DNA of 64,000 nucleotides from Mixophyes australis (lineage: Eukaryota > Chordata > Amphibia > Anura > Limnodynastidae). How positions within the stretch are numbered: position 1 is the first letter of the stretch; every line of letters starts with the position of its first letter. The position numbers and the translations under genes are program-made. The stretch spans positions 254,154,228 through 254,218,227 of the forward strand of contig JAVHZZ010000004.1 of the NCBI GenBank assembly GCA_036250195.1. The letters run 5' to 3'. Below the pieces are notes generated by a model. The model was not told where the DNA came from. It ran no database searches and worked only from the letters and a program-made list of their open reading frames with translations. Below are positions 21,336-32,553 of the stretch, one piece after another.

Positions 21336-23340
21336 ATTGCAACACACATACAACACAGCATCGGAACTAGTGGCAACCTAAAGTGTTAATGAGCATAATT
21401 AAATGAACAATTGCAACCTTCTTAGAACAACCTAAGAACAACCTTCTTAGTAACAGACATAAAGGATCATGTTTTGTCATATAAAAATTAAAATAAGAAA
21501 GTCTATGCTAATGCATATCAGATTATTTCGCAATCAGAAATAAACACAAACATGTTTTAATCAGTATAAAAGGAAGCAACAGATTTTTGTAACCAGCGTT
21601 GCATAGAACCAGCATCAGATCTCGTCATCTGATACCACAGTGGGCCATACACGTGCATACACTTGTCTCATTACAATCCACTATAAAAGACTGCTTCATG
21701 CATGCTTGAAGTTGGTTAGGGCTCTATTTGTATTGAGAGTTATATTTTAGTTTATTCTTTTATAGATACTTTAAATGTTTGTGTTTGTAAAATATTTTAT
21801 GCTACACAATAACAGTGCATCTCTATTTTCATATGTAATGTGCATTTTAATGTTTGTGTGTTGTTTGTCTTATACATTTTAACCCAATTCGTTTTGTTTT
21901 GGTTTTTTTTTGGGGGGGAGAGGTGTTGTGAAACTTTTCAATCTAATATCTATTAAGATAATTCTTATGTGGTTTTTGCCTTTTTCATGTTGCATGTTTA
22001 TCCAACAGGTCCCCAGCCCTCCTGAAACTGTAGAGGCAGGACACATCAGGTTCCAAACTGATTTGCAAGGTAAAATATTTTTTGAATATGGTTTTTATCA
22101 CACTTTTAAAATTCTCTGACATCCTAAAAATAAAATTATTTGGTGATGAAAGTAAAGGCCTTTTTCATTTTTATAAAGATATACATATGCATGCACTGGA
22201 TAGTTTGGACTTAAAGAAATGTTTACCATTGAAATCTGCAAATTTTAAATCGCGCTGTAAGAGCTGCATTTACCCCTGCTGAGATTATCAGATGTGACTT
22301 TTATAGCAATAGCACTTATAAAAATAATGCATAGTTGCCAACTTTGTGACTCTGTCCTCCGCGTTGAATAGTGGGAGAGCCAGGGCTTAATGAAGGGATT
22401 AAGCCCCGCTCCCCAATATTAAATGCCATGAATTTCGACATTTTTTAAGATCTGGGAGGGATGCCTACTCTTCCAGGAGTCCAGGAGGACTCCCTGAAAT
22501 TTGGGAGCCTCCCAGAAATCCTGAGAGAGTAGGCATATATGAAATAACGATGAAGCTTGATGGTTAGAGTTTAGTTTAAAATAGACCAAACTAAAGGCTT
22601 TCATTGATGTACTACCAGGCCGTAGCTGTGACATGTCTGCCTCACTTGAAATATATTCTCTAATTTAGCATAGTCTGTTAATCATATATCTGACTCACTA
22701 TGTGAATTTTCTTTTCTGCCCAGGTAAAGTGCATAAACTAAGTGTTGTGTGTTTATTTATTTTAAGGCACTGATTTGTCAATGTTTTCTAATGGAGATAC
22801 CTTACATTCTCTTTCATTTTGAGGATGTGAGACACAGACACCATTTTAGTAAATAGCTAAATGTTTGTAATTTATTCCAACAGACCTTATGGTCCAGCTG
22901 TCAGCTGGAGCACAAAAGAGATGTGGCATGGAGTAAGAAAACGACATGAAGGAGTTGCCTTTTTCAGCATGTAAGTATCTATAGTTAGCAATGTTAGTCC
23001 TTTTAGGTTATTGGGGGACCTGCTTTACAGTTAAGACAACAAATTGTAGATTTTACAGCTTGTAAGTACAGGTGTGTACAAAGTTTCAAAATGGCCTAAG
23101 GTTGATTTCTTTTTCTCTAATATTTTAAACAGATAAAGAAGACAGCCATTATGGGTTCCAACATGACCTGCTTTGCAACACCTCTAACCAATGAGAGAAA
23201 ACCAACATGCATGTGTTTGTATTTGATATTTGTAATGTTTTATTTTACAAAGGAGTTTGTATTTTCAGTTTTGTTTTTATTTTGTGTTTCATTTGATTAC
23301 TGAAATTGTGTTTATAAATAAATATATTTTTTTTTATTGC
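21336..23340 (+). other. Possible decayed spliced transcript unit
   Basis: There are exon-like blocks: 22009-22069 (tttatccaacag before, GTAAAA after), 22884-22970 (tttattccaacag before, GTAAGT after) and one starting at 23133 followed by AATAAA near 23320. The first two join in frame but reach a stop after 17 codons of the second. The acceptors resemble those of the candidate gene at 24312-26014. A mobile-looking agttgccaact/ctcccagaaatcctg segment lies at 22330-22540. This is weak evidence. Confidence 0.2.
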
Positions 23341-23830
23341 AATACTCATTCTTCTGTAACTCTCTGCTGCTTTGGACACTGTTTAACACCCTCTTCTCCT
23401 ACACATCCTTGACTCCATTGTCCATCTAGACACAGTTCTCTTCTGGGTCATTTGCTACCTCTCTAACAGCTTTTGTAGTGTATCCACCTCTGGCACATTC
23501 TCCCTTCTACTCTCACTCTCTATTGAGGTCTCACAAGGCTCCTTTTTTTTTCTAAATGTTGTACTTTAATATTGTACTCCTTGTGTCTTGGGGTACTAAT
23601 TTGCTCATTTGGCCTCCAATACCACCTGTACACTGAGGACACCCAAATGTACATTGCTTTCCCTGACCTATTTCTTTCACCACTGTCTTTCTGCATTTGC
23701 CCCATAGATATTACAACGATAGCTGAAGCAAATCATGTTCTATACAGAGCTCATTCTTGTTCCTCATGCCAGAGTCACCAAATGGCCTCCACTCTCACTC
23801 ACTGTGAATAACACCACTATACTCTCTGTG
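23341..23830 (+). pseudogene. CR1/L2-type LINE RT remnant
   Basis: The plus strand gives an RT block in broken frames: LDTVLSWVTCYLSNSF, an SIEVSQGSF remnant of the usual GVPQGS box, then GLQYHLYTEDTQMYIAFPDL where the catalytic ADDT has become TEDT. It is clearly inactive and distinct from the copy at 6247-6950. Confidence 0.7.
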
Positions 23831-24179
23831 TTGCCACTGTTACTCAGTAAGTTTGTGAGGAGGATGGGAGGACCAGATTCATGAGACATAATAGGGTCCA
23901 AAAAATGTGTTACTTTAAACCTTATCAAAACCATATCACGAAGTTATGTTTAAAATTACAAACATATATGGTAAACCATAAGTAAATTACTGTCTGTTTT
24001 TTGTGGTAGTTACCTCAAAATGTTACACATTATTTCAACACTAACACTTACATTTACAACTCAGCAAGGACAAAAATGATCACACTTAAATCACAATAAA
24101 TCTAGTGCCTGTTATAGAGTGGCAGTAATTGCGAATAGCAGAGTACATTTCCCAACTCTCCGCCCCCTCTTTGCTAGGA

Positions 24180-24311
24180 TACGATGAATGAATGATAGGC
24201 AGACATTTTGCACACAAGTAAAGAAAAGATCCGCGAGTCACGTGAGCTTGCACTCACGTGCTCTGCTAACCAATCACAAAGCAGAGTATTTGAGAGTAGC
24301 TTAGTTCCAAG
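24180..24311 (+). promoter_or_regulatory. Possible promoter of the spliced gene
   Basis: A palindromic pair CACGTGAG / CTCACGTG (24240-24260) places two E-box CACGTG cores 6 nt apart. An inverted-CCAAT-type accaatca follows at about 24269-24276, and the ATG is at 24312 with A at -3. Positions fit a small promoter; the role is inferred. Confidence 0.35.
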
Positions 24312-26014
24312 ATGAGGGCCAACACCCTTAGCAGGGAGCCAAGGGTGTTGGCTAAGGCAGTGGAGAGTATGGCTGCAGGGAGGAACATCTCTAACGAGAT
24401 GAAACTGCGGGCATACCGGAGGGTACGCAGGCACATTTGGCTGCGGTTTCACCGCCATAGATCTATAGTGCAGCTCCAGCATCGCTGGAGTAACCTGAGG
24501 CGCCGCCAGCCCCAGCTTTTGGCCGAGCTGAGAGGAGATTTTAAGATGTGAGTTTTCTATTATTCGGTTACAAAACTGTAATACACATACTTGCTTTATT
24601 TTTTAAAATCATTTCAAAGTTTACACAAGACATAGTAGACCGTAAATATATATCTGGATCAAGATTAGAAATGTCACTCCCCCTCCAATGCCACATGCTT
24701 TGGTACATGTGAAATTGTGTTTTTAAATTATATTTACTATCCCTACTGATTGAGAGCCAAACTCCACACCAATATGGCATGTTTTGGATTCAAACTCATG
24801 ACCCCAGTGCTGTGAGGCAGAAGTGCTACCCACTAAGGCAACTTGCTGACATTACCTTCCAGACATTTATAATATTACAGTGGCAGATGTGTTATATTGC
24901 AAAAAGAGTTGAACGCCATCTTTGGGGACAATGCTCACAGTTGGATTTTCACATGTTACAAGACCTTACCCAAATACCTCCTGTACAATGTCTCCCTAAT
25001 TTGACACAAATTAGATGGTAAAATTTGGAATCTGAAAAAAATGAATACTTTAGTACAAATTTAAACAGTAATAATGACATTTACACATCCATAATACCAA
25101 AACAAACCTTGTTATAGGCCATCTGAAAGTGGAATGTGTCTTTCAAATTGAATTCCTTTTATTAAACATTTTCTTTATATCTGTATTAAAATGCATGGTT
25201 CACAGTGTCAGTTTACATAATTATCAGGCTACATGTTTATTATTGAGAAGCAGGTTGAAGTTTTTACAATAAGCTTATGTGTAATATTTATTCCAACAGA
25301 CTGTAGACATCACGCCAACAACAGGCATTGGAGGAGGCACCTGAGGAGGTGGAGGAGGCGGCAGAGGATGTGACGGAAGCTGCAGAGGATGTGGAGGAGG
25401 AGCCAGCGTTGGAGGCGGAGGAGGTAGCCCTTGTGGAGGAGGTGGAGGAGTTGGCCCTGAAGGAGGAGGAGGCCCTGGTCGAGGAGATGGCTGCCATACA
25501 GGCAGTGTTGGAGATGGCGATGGGTGAATGTAAGTATTGAAATTAAACCCTTTTCCCAATTGTATTCCTTTTGAGGCACATTGTAGTTGAGCAAAAATCA
25601 TGATTACCCACATGTCATTTTCTCAATAGCTAGTTTTCCATTCCACAGTTTTCAACCATGATGGCCATAATAATAATTTTTAGTGTTTCAAGTAAACTCC
25701 ACCAATTTTGTATATATAAATACATCTGCCAGCCGAAAGTATTGATCCTCTGCCTAGTACTGTGTTTAGCATATCATTAACCTTTTCCAACAATGTAAAT
25801 TTGTGTAACACTTCATGCCTCTGGTGATCCCGTCAAATGAGATAAACAAAGTACATCCTTTTGAAGTAACATATGTTGGAACAATTAGGTAAGCATGTTT
25901 TTTTTTTTGTTTTTTTCAACAGCTCAAGAAGACACCCAAGCTGCGGGTGAAATCCCACAATCAAAAGATGACAACATGCATGATATATTAAAATATCGAA
26001 GAAAGATAAAATAA
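24312..26014 (+). pseudogene. Three-exon gene, SANT/Myb-like N terminus and acidic middle, one nonsense codon
   Basis: The exons are 24312-24547, 25300-25529 and 25923-26014, with GTGAGT and GTAAGT donors and pyrimidine-rich acceptors ending caacag. Phases agree at both junctions and the total is 558 nt, ending at TAA 26012-26014. Exon 1 encodes a basic helical segment ending VQLQHRWSNLRRRQPQLL, which resembles the recognition helix of SANT/Myb-like proteins. Exon 2 is a Glu/Val/Ala-rich acidic coiled stretch. Exon 3 ends in KYRRKIK. The third codon after the first junction is TAG, so the copy is broken unless the splice differs. I do not recognise the family; Harbinger-type transposons often encode a SANT-like partner protein, but no nuclease is visible here. 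AATAAA is at 26149-26154. Confidence 0.45.
24755..24846 (-). repeat. V-SINE-like tRNA head, inside intron 1 of the candidate gene
   Basis: The minus strand has TTGCCTTAGTGGGTAGCAC (A-box part) and a later ATGAGTTTGAATCC (B-box part), spaced as in a tRNA. It is one of the best-preserved SINE heads in the window. Confidence 0.65.
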
Positions 26015-26249
26015 ATTAATATGTTGCAACAAAATTATTAGTTCTTCAAAATATTTATAATGTATTTTGGAATATTAAGGTTAAAAAATATTGTTATAAA
26101 AAAAAACAAAAAAAAACAAAAATTGTTGTGTGTTTGTAATTTAATTACAATAAATGTGTTGAGGTTATTTTAGCCAATAGCAGATGGACATTTAGAACAT
26201 ACCTTAATATTTAATTTACATTGGTATCTTTGCACTACATCATAATTTC

Positions 26250-26372
26250 TTTCATCATTTATTTATTTATGATCGTACCAGCAACTCTGAGGCGCTGTAC
26301 AGAGAACACAGTCCCTGGCCCAATAGAGCTTACAGTCTAACAACACACACACACACACACACACACACACTT
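26250..26372 (-). repeat. SINE/LINE-tail fragment plus (CA)n
   Basis: The segment aggcgctgtacagagaac...cagtccctggcccaatagagcttacagtct matches the block at 49080-49141. It is followed by a (CA)15 run at 26342-26370. Confidence 0.55.
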
Positions 26373-26494
26373 TGATTGATGAAGTCAAATGGAGTTGAGG
26401 GAGGAAAAAAAAACATGGGGAGAACAGACAGGGCAAGGATCATTAAGAAAGGTTAGTCAATAAAAGGAGTAACTTGGTCATGTTTGATTGTAGG

Positions 26495-27366
26495 TACCGT
26501 ATTTTTCGCACCATAAGACGCACTTTTTCCCCCCAAAAAAGTGGGGGGAAAAGTGTGTGCGTCTTATGGAACGAATACCTGGTTGCCGTGGGGACACTCA
26601 AGCGTCCTGCTGCCGGGCGGATGTCTCTATTCTCCAGTGCGCATGAGAGGGACGTGGTGGACGCGACCTACACTCTCTACAGCCGCCGCTCCGAGGGAAA
26701 AGGGAGAACTTCTCTGACATTGCAAGCACCTTACATATTGAAGACTATTTTTACTTTTAGCTTTCTCATTCGCAATAGGACTCCCTTGCAGCTTGTGATA
26801 CATCTCGGTATAACAGAGCATGGAGGAACGTTCCCTGGCAGGGAAAGAATAGGGTAAGATCTTTTTCCCTTTGTAGTTCACCAAGTGTCCACACTTGCTT
26901 ACAGTTACAAAAGAGCTTTCCTTTTCAGCAACAGTTTATGGACAAAATGATGTTAGTACAACCTTGTGTTTTAATGTGGACTATAAATACTACTTTAGTT
27001 AGAAACGCTGAATTTGCTTGATGTTCCACCTTCCCTGCATCGACAAATAGAAAGGGGTCTGTGCACTATAATGCTTGTAATTCTCTACCTACTAATAGTG
27101 GTAGGTCCAATCATTGTAATATGTCATTACAGTTACCTACCCACCTGCCTAAGAGAATTCACATCACATCAGTGATAAATAAGAGTGATATATTTATTCC
27201 TTATACATGTTTAGCACCCAGGTCCTGATTTTCCAGTAGGCTCAGGCTGCAGCCTAGGGTGTCAGATTTGAGATTTGGTTCAGAATATTTTTTTTCCTGT
27301 TTTCCTCCTCTAAAAACTAGGTGCGTCTTATGGTCAGGTGCGTCTTATGGAGCGAAAAATACGGTA
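26495..27366. mobile_element. 872-bp MITE with TACCGTATTTTTCGC termini
   Basis: The left end is TACCGTATTTTTCGCACC and the right end, reversed, TACCGTATTTTTCGCTCC. Both continue into ccataagacgcac. A subterminal hairpin (26511-26569) pairs ccataagacgcac with gtgcgtcttatgg around a C6/G6 stem, and the right end has the gtgcgtcttatgg unit twice. TA at both borders suits a Tc1/mariner-type target, but the superfamily is not certain. No transposase ORF is present. Confidence 0.8.
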
Positions 27367-27549
27367 TATTGAAAAAGTTGGTATATATTTATAATTGGGG
27401 AAATGCATGTCCTAGATTAACTTTCAATGTATCAGTGTGGTACATGAAAAAAAGAGCCATTCTTTTACTTTGTTGCCAAAAAAGAACAACTATTATTCAA
27501 TACTTTTACAATGTTCAAAGTTAATCTAATTTTGACTTTACTTATCTTA

Positions 27550-27645
27550 ATGGCCCACAAAGTCCACACAGCTAAGGCCATGTTTGGGAAATGAACTCAT
27601 GACTCCAGGGCTGTAACGCAGAAGTGCTAACCACTAACTCACATA
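27550..27645 (-). repeat. V-SINE-like tRNA head
   Basis: The minus strand carries AGTTAGTGGTTAGCAC followed by an ATGAGTTCATTTCC B-box remnant. The acaaagtccacacagctaaggccatg segment flanks it as in the family. Confidence 0.6.
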
Positions 27646-28109
27646 ACATACAAGCGGTAGATGAATAAAAAATAAAAGGTTTGCAGACAATATTTGCATT
27701 TACCTCAAAGGAGCATGTCCCCTCAAAATCCACTCCCTCCAGCCCAAAAGTCTAAGGACATTGATAGTAATAAATGGCAGCATGCAGATTATGTGAATAA
27801 TGTGCTCTGTGGGCCAGATTCATTTTGGATCCAAAAACATTAAGAATTATAAATGCTCCTTGGCTTTATAAAGTTGCATTTGAGGGGGAGATACATCTAA
27901 AATAATAGGACAGATTTATGATTGTGGTGGAGCGTGTAGTAAATGACGTTTGAACAACAGAGTAAAAATGAAGCTATCAAGTGTTTGTGTGTTACATGAA
28001 AACAAACCATTACTTTACTTAATATATAAATACTATCCTAATTCTAGCCCTTGCAAAAACAAAACATAGGTTGGTTTGGGCAAAGTTCCTCTTGGGTTTC
28101 TTTCATTAA

Positions 28110-28212
28110 TGAAGACCCACAAGCTGCACACAGACGCTACGGCCATGCTTGGTATTCAAACTCATGATGCCACTGTTGGGAGACAGAAGTGCTAACCACT
28201 AAGGTACCCATG
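28110..28212 (-). repeat. V-SINE-like tRNA head
   Basis: The minus strand has ACCTTAGTGGTTAGCAC and ATGAGTTTGAATACC at tRNA-like spacing, with the cacacagac...gctacggccatg block upstream. Confidence 0.6.
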
Positions 28213-28819
28213 CAGATCTAAATTGGCATATATATTTGGCTAATTAGGAAGAGTACTATTATCTAGCTTTTACATCTGTTGCACACATGCTGTATTGTTG
28301 TGCTTCTCTCTCTAGTAGTAGTACAGTTAGAATGCCTGTTATTTTAGTGGTTATTGATCTCTGAAGAAAATGTTTCCTCAGTAGCCACTGAAGCGCAGCA
28401 TTGGGAATATAGAAAATACTTATTCTAGGTACATACGGAGGATGCTATAAGCAACTTGGTATCCCTTGATGGAATGTGTTGAACTCAGGGCCAGGTCATC
28501 CACTAGGTGACCTATGAGGGAGTCCAAGGCCTGGAGGCCCTCCTGCCCCCTGGGCCAGCCTGGGTGTTAATTTATTGTAAAGTATGATTGGAGGGAAATA
28601 GAGAAATTTATTAAATGTAAATGCTATTATTTAATGCTGGGGCTCGTTGGTGAAAGGAGGCATAATTATCAAATGTGGGTGCTATTGATTACAGTCAAGG
28701 TTGTTTGGAGGGATGCCTAGTGTGTTCGCTAAGCTACACGGGAGGTGAATAGTACCTATCTATAGCTTGGCCATATTGGGATCATAAGCAGTTGAAAGCA
28801 TTTGACCCACGGTATGCGA

Positions 28820-29358
28820 AGGAATAGGACCATCTTGACTGTCGCCTCTCCTCCACTCTGATCACCTCTTCCCACTCCAGAATCCAAGAATTTTCCCGTG
28901 CTGCCCCCTTCACTGGAACGACCTCCCTCGCTCCATCCGTCTTTCTCCCAATCTGTCCTCCTTCAAGAGGGCACTCAAAACTTACCTGTTCCTAAAGGCT
29001 TACCAACCTTCCACCTAACTCCCTCATCTCTTCCGCCTGTTCTTCCCCTCTCTCCTCCCAGCCCCCCTGTTCACTCCCCACTTACTTCAACTTGCTCCCT
29101 GTGTGCCTGAGTTCTGTCTACCCTCCCTTAGGATGTAAGATCATTTGAGCAGGGCCCTCTTCCCTTTGTTCTCCATACCTGCTCTTCTGCTCCATCTTTA
29201 CTGCATTAGCCTGCCTGGAGTCTCTGAAGTTTTGGTATTTTTTTGTTTACCGTTTGTAATGTTTCACCTTGTTTAGTCTACTGTTTGTGCTGTGTACGGC
29301 GCTACGGAACTCTTGTGGCGCCTAATAAATAAAGGATAATAATAATAATAATAATAAT
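28820..29358 (+). mobile_element. CR1/L2-type LINE 3' end with (AAT)n tail
   Basis: The end of the RT ORF is visible in broken frames (FSRAAPF..., SVLLQEGTQNLPVPKGLPTFH). A 3' UTR follows with the conserved ggatgtaagatcatttgagcagggccctcttcc and gtacggcgctacggaa blocks, then an (AAT)n microsatellite tail at about 29334-29358. It is 5' truncated, as usual for these elements. Confidence 0.75.
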
Positions 29359-30092
29359 CTTATTATGCAAACTTGCATGCATATAGAGTAAGTAGAATTG
29401 AAGGGGCACATACCCTGACATTATTTTATATTGCTATTAAAGCTTCTCACGTGGTATATAGCTTTTTTTTAGGATCTCCTTCATTGTCTCTTTAAGGGTC
29501 TCTTGCTTTGGATATCTAGTTACATCTATAGGTATATTACACATGATACATTTTTTTCTTCTCTTTTTTTCTTATTTTTGATTGTATCTACTGACAACAT
29601 TGGGGGAATTTCTACAGGATTTGCCTCCCATCAAAAGCTCACTAGAACTTTAAGAGACAGTATACATTGTATTGTGTGATGATCTTGAACTTGATGTACC
29701 TTGAATGAGTAGCAGTTAGATTTACTGTTAGATTTTGTGTCAGTATATAGTTCATTCATCCAATTTGCTCCTGGAATATACACATTATTATTGATTATGC
29801 AAACATCAACTGAGCTTAAGAGACCAGCCACTGCTACAGTTAATCCATGTTTATAAATAAGAGTAGGTAAGAGTAGGTAAGAGAGATTAACAGTCTGCCA
29901 ACTGTCCAATTCTGGTGTGACAGTCCCAAAAAATTGATCACACTAGGTGACAGAGCAGCTTTGAAACATGCATAATATCTATTGATATATTTGTCATGGG
30001 ACACTGCTCTGCTCGAGATGGCCCGCCAGTGTCTTTTCGTATCCTGGCTGTTGCCCCTGCAGCCAGGGCCACCAAGAGGAATTTGGGGCCCC
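29359..30092. other. Intergenic
   Basis: No gene is recognised. Just before the duplication, cagggccaccaagaggaatttggggcccc (30064-30092) resembles a hAT-type terminus, but I cannot find its partner. Confidence 0.35.
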
Positions 30093-31818
30093 AGCACAGT
30101 AAATTTTTGACCTCCAAGAGCAAATGGCAAAGGAGCTGTATGCAGTCACTGCATTGCAGCACCGCCAAAGGGGCATAGCCACATAATGTTGAGGGCTTGG
30201 TCATCATGGGGCGTGACTGCACTTTTTTAGCAATTATGGTACAAATTTCCACTCATTTTCCCTTGCACCTCTCTATCAGGTGCAGGGAAAAATGGGAGGA
30301 GATTTCTGTTAAATCTCTGCTGCAAAGTGTCTTGCGGACGTACCGGAGAAACTTTGAGGCTAATTGAAATTCCCCATTATGTAAATGGTGTTACTCTCAC
30401 CTACCTGTTGCAGCTTTCACAACCTGGGACTGGATTTTTGCATGTATTCTGGAATGTTGGAACCTGTTGGAAAATGTAAAACTTAAAAAAAGAGTAATAA
30501 GTGAATACCGTGCATAACATAGATTATGCAGTATATAATAATATAAAAATAACATATATCACAACTTCCCCAGTCACATCATGCCACCCCTCAGCTACAT
30601 CACGCATCAGGCCACCCCCTGCCTAATTATGCATCATGCCACCCCATGTCACATCACCATCATGCCACCAACTTTCAAATCACACCACGTCACCACCCAG
30701 ACACACCACACCATCCCCCAGACACATCATGCCCCCCCAAGACACATCATGACACCCCTCAGACATATCATGCAACTCCCCAGTTATTTTATCATGCCAG
30801 CCCTCAGGCACATTATGATCCCCCAAGACATACTACAACCCCCAAGACATATTACAACCTCCGCAAGACATATTACAACCTCCGCAAGACATATTACAAC
30901 CCCCAGACACATTATGCTCTCAAGCACATTATGACACACCCCAAACATATTGTAACCTGTCAAACACATTATGACACACCCCCTAGCACAGTAAATTTTT
31001 GACCTCCAAGAGCGAATGGCAAAGGAGCTGTATGCAGTCACTGCATTGCAGCACCGCCAAAGGGGCATAGCCACATAATATTGAGGGCTTGGTCATCATG
31101 GGGCGTGACTGCACTTTTTTAGCAATTATGGTACAAATCTCCACTCATTTTCCCTTGCACCTCTCTATCAGGTGCAGGGAAAAATTTGAGGCTAATTGAA
31201 ATTCCCCATTATGTAAATGGTGTTACTCTCACCTACCTGTTGCAGCTTTCACAACCTGGGACTGGATTTTTGCATGTATTCTGGAATGTTGGAACCTGTT
31301 GGAAAATGTAAAACTGGAAAAAAGAGTAATAAGTGAATACCGTGCATAACATAGATTATGCAGTATATAATAATATAAAAATAACATATATCACAACTTC
31401 CTCAGTCACATCATGCCACCCCTCAGCTACATCACGCATCAGGCCACCCCCTGCCTAATTATGCATCATGCCACCCCATGTCACATCACCATCATGCCAC
31501 CAACTTTCAAATCACACCACGTCACCACCCAGACACACCACACCATCCCCCAGACACATCATGCCCCCCCAAGACACATCATGACACCCCTCAGACATAT
31601 CATGCAACTCCCCAGTTATTTTATCATGCCAGCCCTCAGGCACATTATGATCCCCCAAGACATACTACAACCCCCCAAGACATATTACAACCTCCGCAAG
31701 ACATATTACAACCCCCGAGACACATTATGCTACCCCAGACACATTATGCTCCCAAGCACATTATGACACACCCCAAACATATTGTAACCTGTCAAACACA
31801 TTATGACACACCCCCTAG
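30093..31818. repeat. Tandem duplication (892 bp and about 834 bp) containing a minisatellite
   Basis: Copy 1 is 30093-30984 and copy 2 is 30985-31818; both start agcacagtaaatttttgacc. Copy 2 lacks about 60 bp present at 30288-30350. The second half of each copy (30580-30984; 31412-31818) is a degenerate minisatellite of roughly 19-20 bp built on ccccaagacacatcatgac. Long ORFs in this block are products of the repeat, not genes. A shared ccctag/agcaca microhomology marks the junction. Confidence 0.9.
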
Positions 31819-31923
31819 CTAAATGCACTTACCTATGCTGCTGACAGAAAACTTCCTGCATAGTGGGCAGGGAAGCTGTTAGTCTTGCATGATTTCATAA
31901 TCTTGCAAGATTTGGAGCTCCTG

Positions 31924-32027
31924 GACAGTGTGTGACACACTGTCATTACACACTGTCCATGGACAGCTCCCCCCTTTCCCACACTTGCGGCTGTGTGAGC
32001 ATGCGTGTGTGTGTGTGTGTGTGTGTG
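31924..32027. repeat. 21-bp palindrome and (GT)n
   Basis: GACAGTGTGTGACACACTGTC (31924-31944, 10-bp arms) is followed by a (TG)n run at about 32003-32027. Confidence 0.7.
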
Positions 32028-32480
32028 CGGATTGGGCAGTTGAACAATTTAAGGCAGGGAGGACTTAGCCTCCTTACCGGTTATAGGGTCTGTGTTGTTT
32101 TTTTGACCAGCTCCTAGTTTCCTGCTATTCTCTCTATACTATTGGAATAACATTTGTTGCGACTTTGGCTTGTTTCTGGACCCTGTTTCTTTGCTGATAG
32201 CTCTGACCTCTGTCTGGTATTCGGATTCTCTTTGCCTGCAACCTGCTCAAACATTGTCCTGTCCCTGTTTACTCTGCTTGCTATGGACCCACAACCCTTG
32301 GACTGTTCCTAGACTTGTCTCAGATTCTCTGGTTACACTTCCTTCCACCTGCACTAAAATCTTCAAACATAAGCTCCTACTGCCTAAGAGTTAAGTACTA
32401 GGGACATCTGAGTACCTGCAAGCAAAACAAGCTCTAATGGCAAAGGCAGCTGATAAAGGTGAAGTACTCTATCGTTAGTT
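31950..32480 (+). other. Possible 5' LTR/leader of Gypsy-2
   Basis: CT-rich sequence reminiscent of the leader halves of the other chromovirus LTRs directly precedes the Gypsy-2 gag start at 32554. I could not find a second copy or clear ends, so this is tentative. Confidence 0.25.
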
Positions 32481-32553
32481 CTAGGAGTAAATGTTTGAGA
32501 TACTAGCCTAACATTATAAACTGCTTAAAATAATATTGGAGGAATCTGTTCCA

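Noticed and set aside
24755..24846. Possible functional tRNA gene
   Set aside because: A- and B-box-like parts are present, but no complete cloverleaf or T-run terminator; several similar heads mark it as a SINE.
25275..25613. Proline-rich and serine-rich minus-strand ORFs
   Set aside because: Antisense shadows of the Glu-rich exon 2 of the candidate gene.
29994..30252. Minus-strand ORFs near 30.0-30.25 kb as a conserved gene
   Set aside because: They lie in the duplicated repeat unit and recur with it at 30784-31074; no recognisable domain.
30580..31820. CRISPR-like regular repeats
   Set aside because: Unit length and spacing drift, there are no unique spacers of constant length, and the context is eukaryotic.
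30581..31822. His/Pro-rich ORFs of 114-118 residues, in two copies
   Set aside because: Encoded by a minisatellite and duplicated with it; no start context, splice signals or domain.
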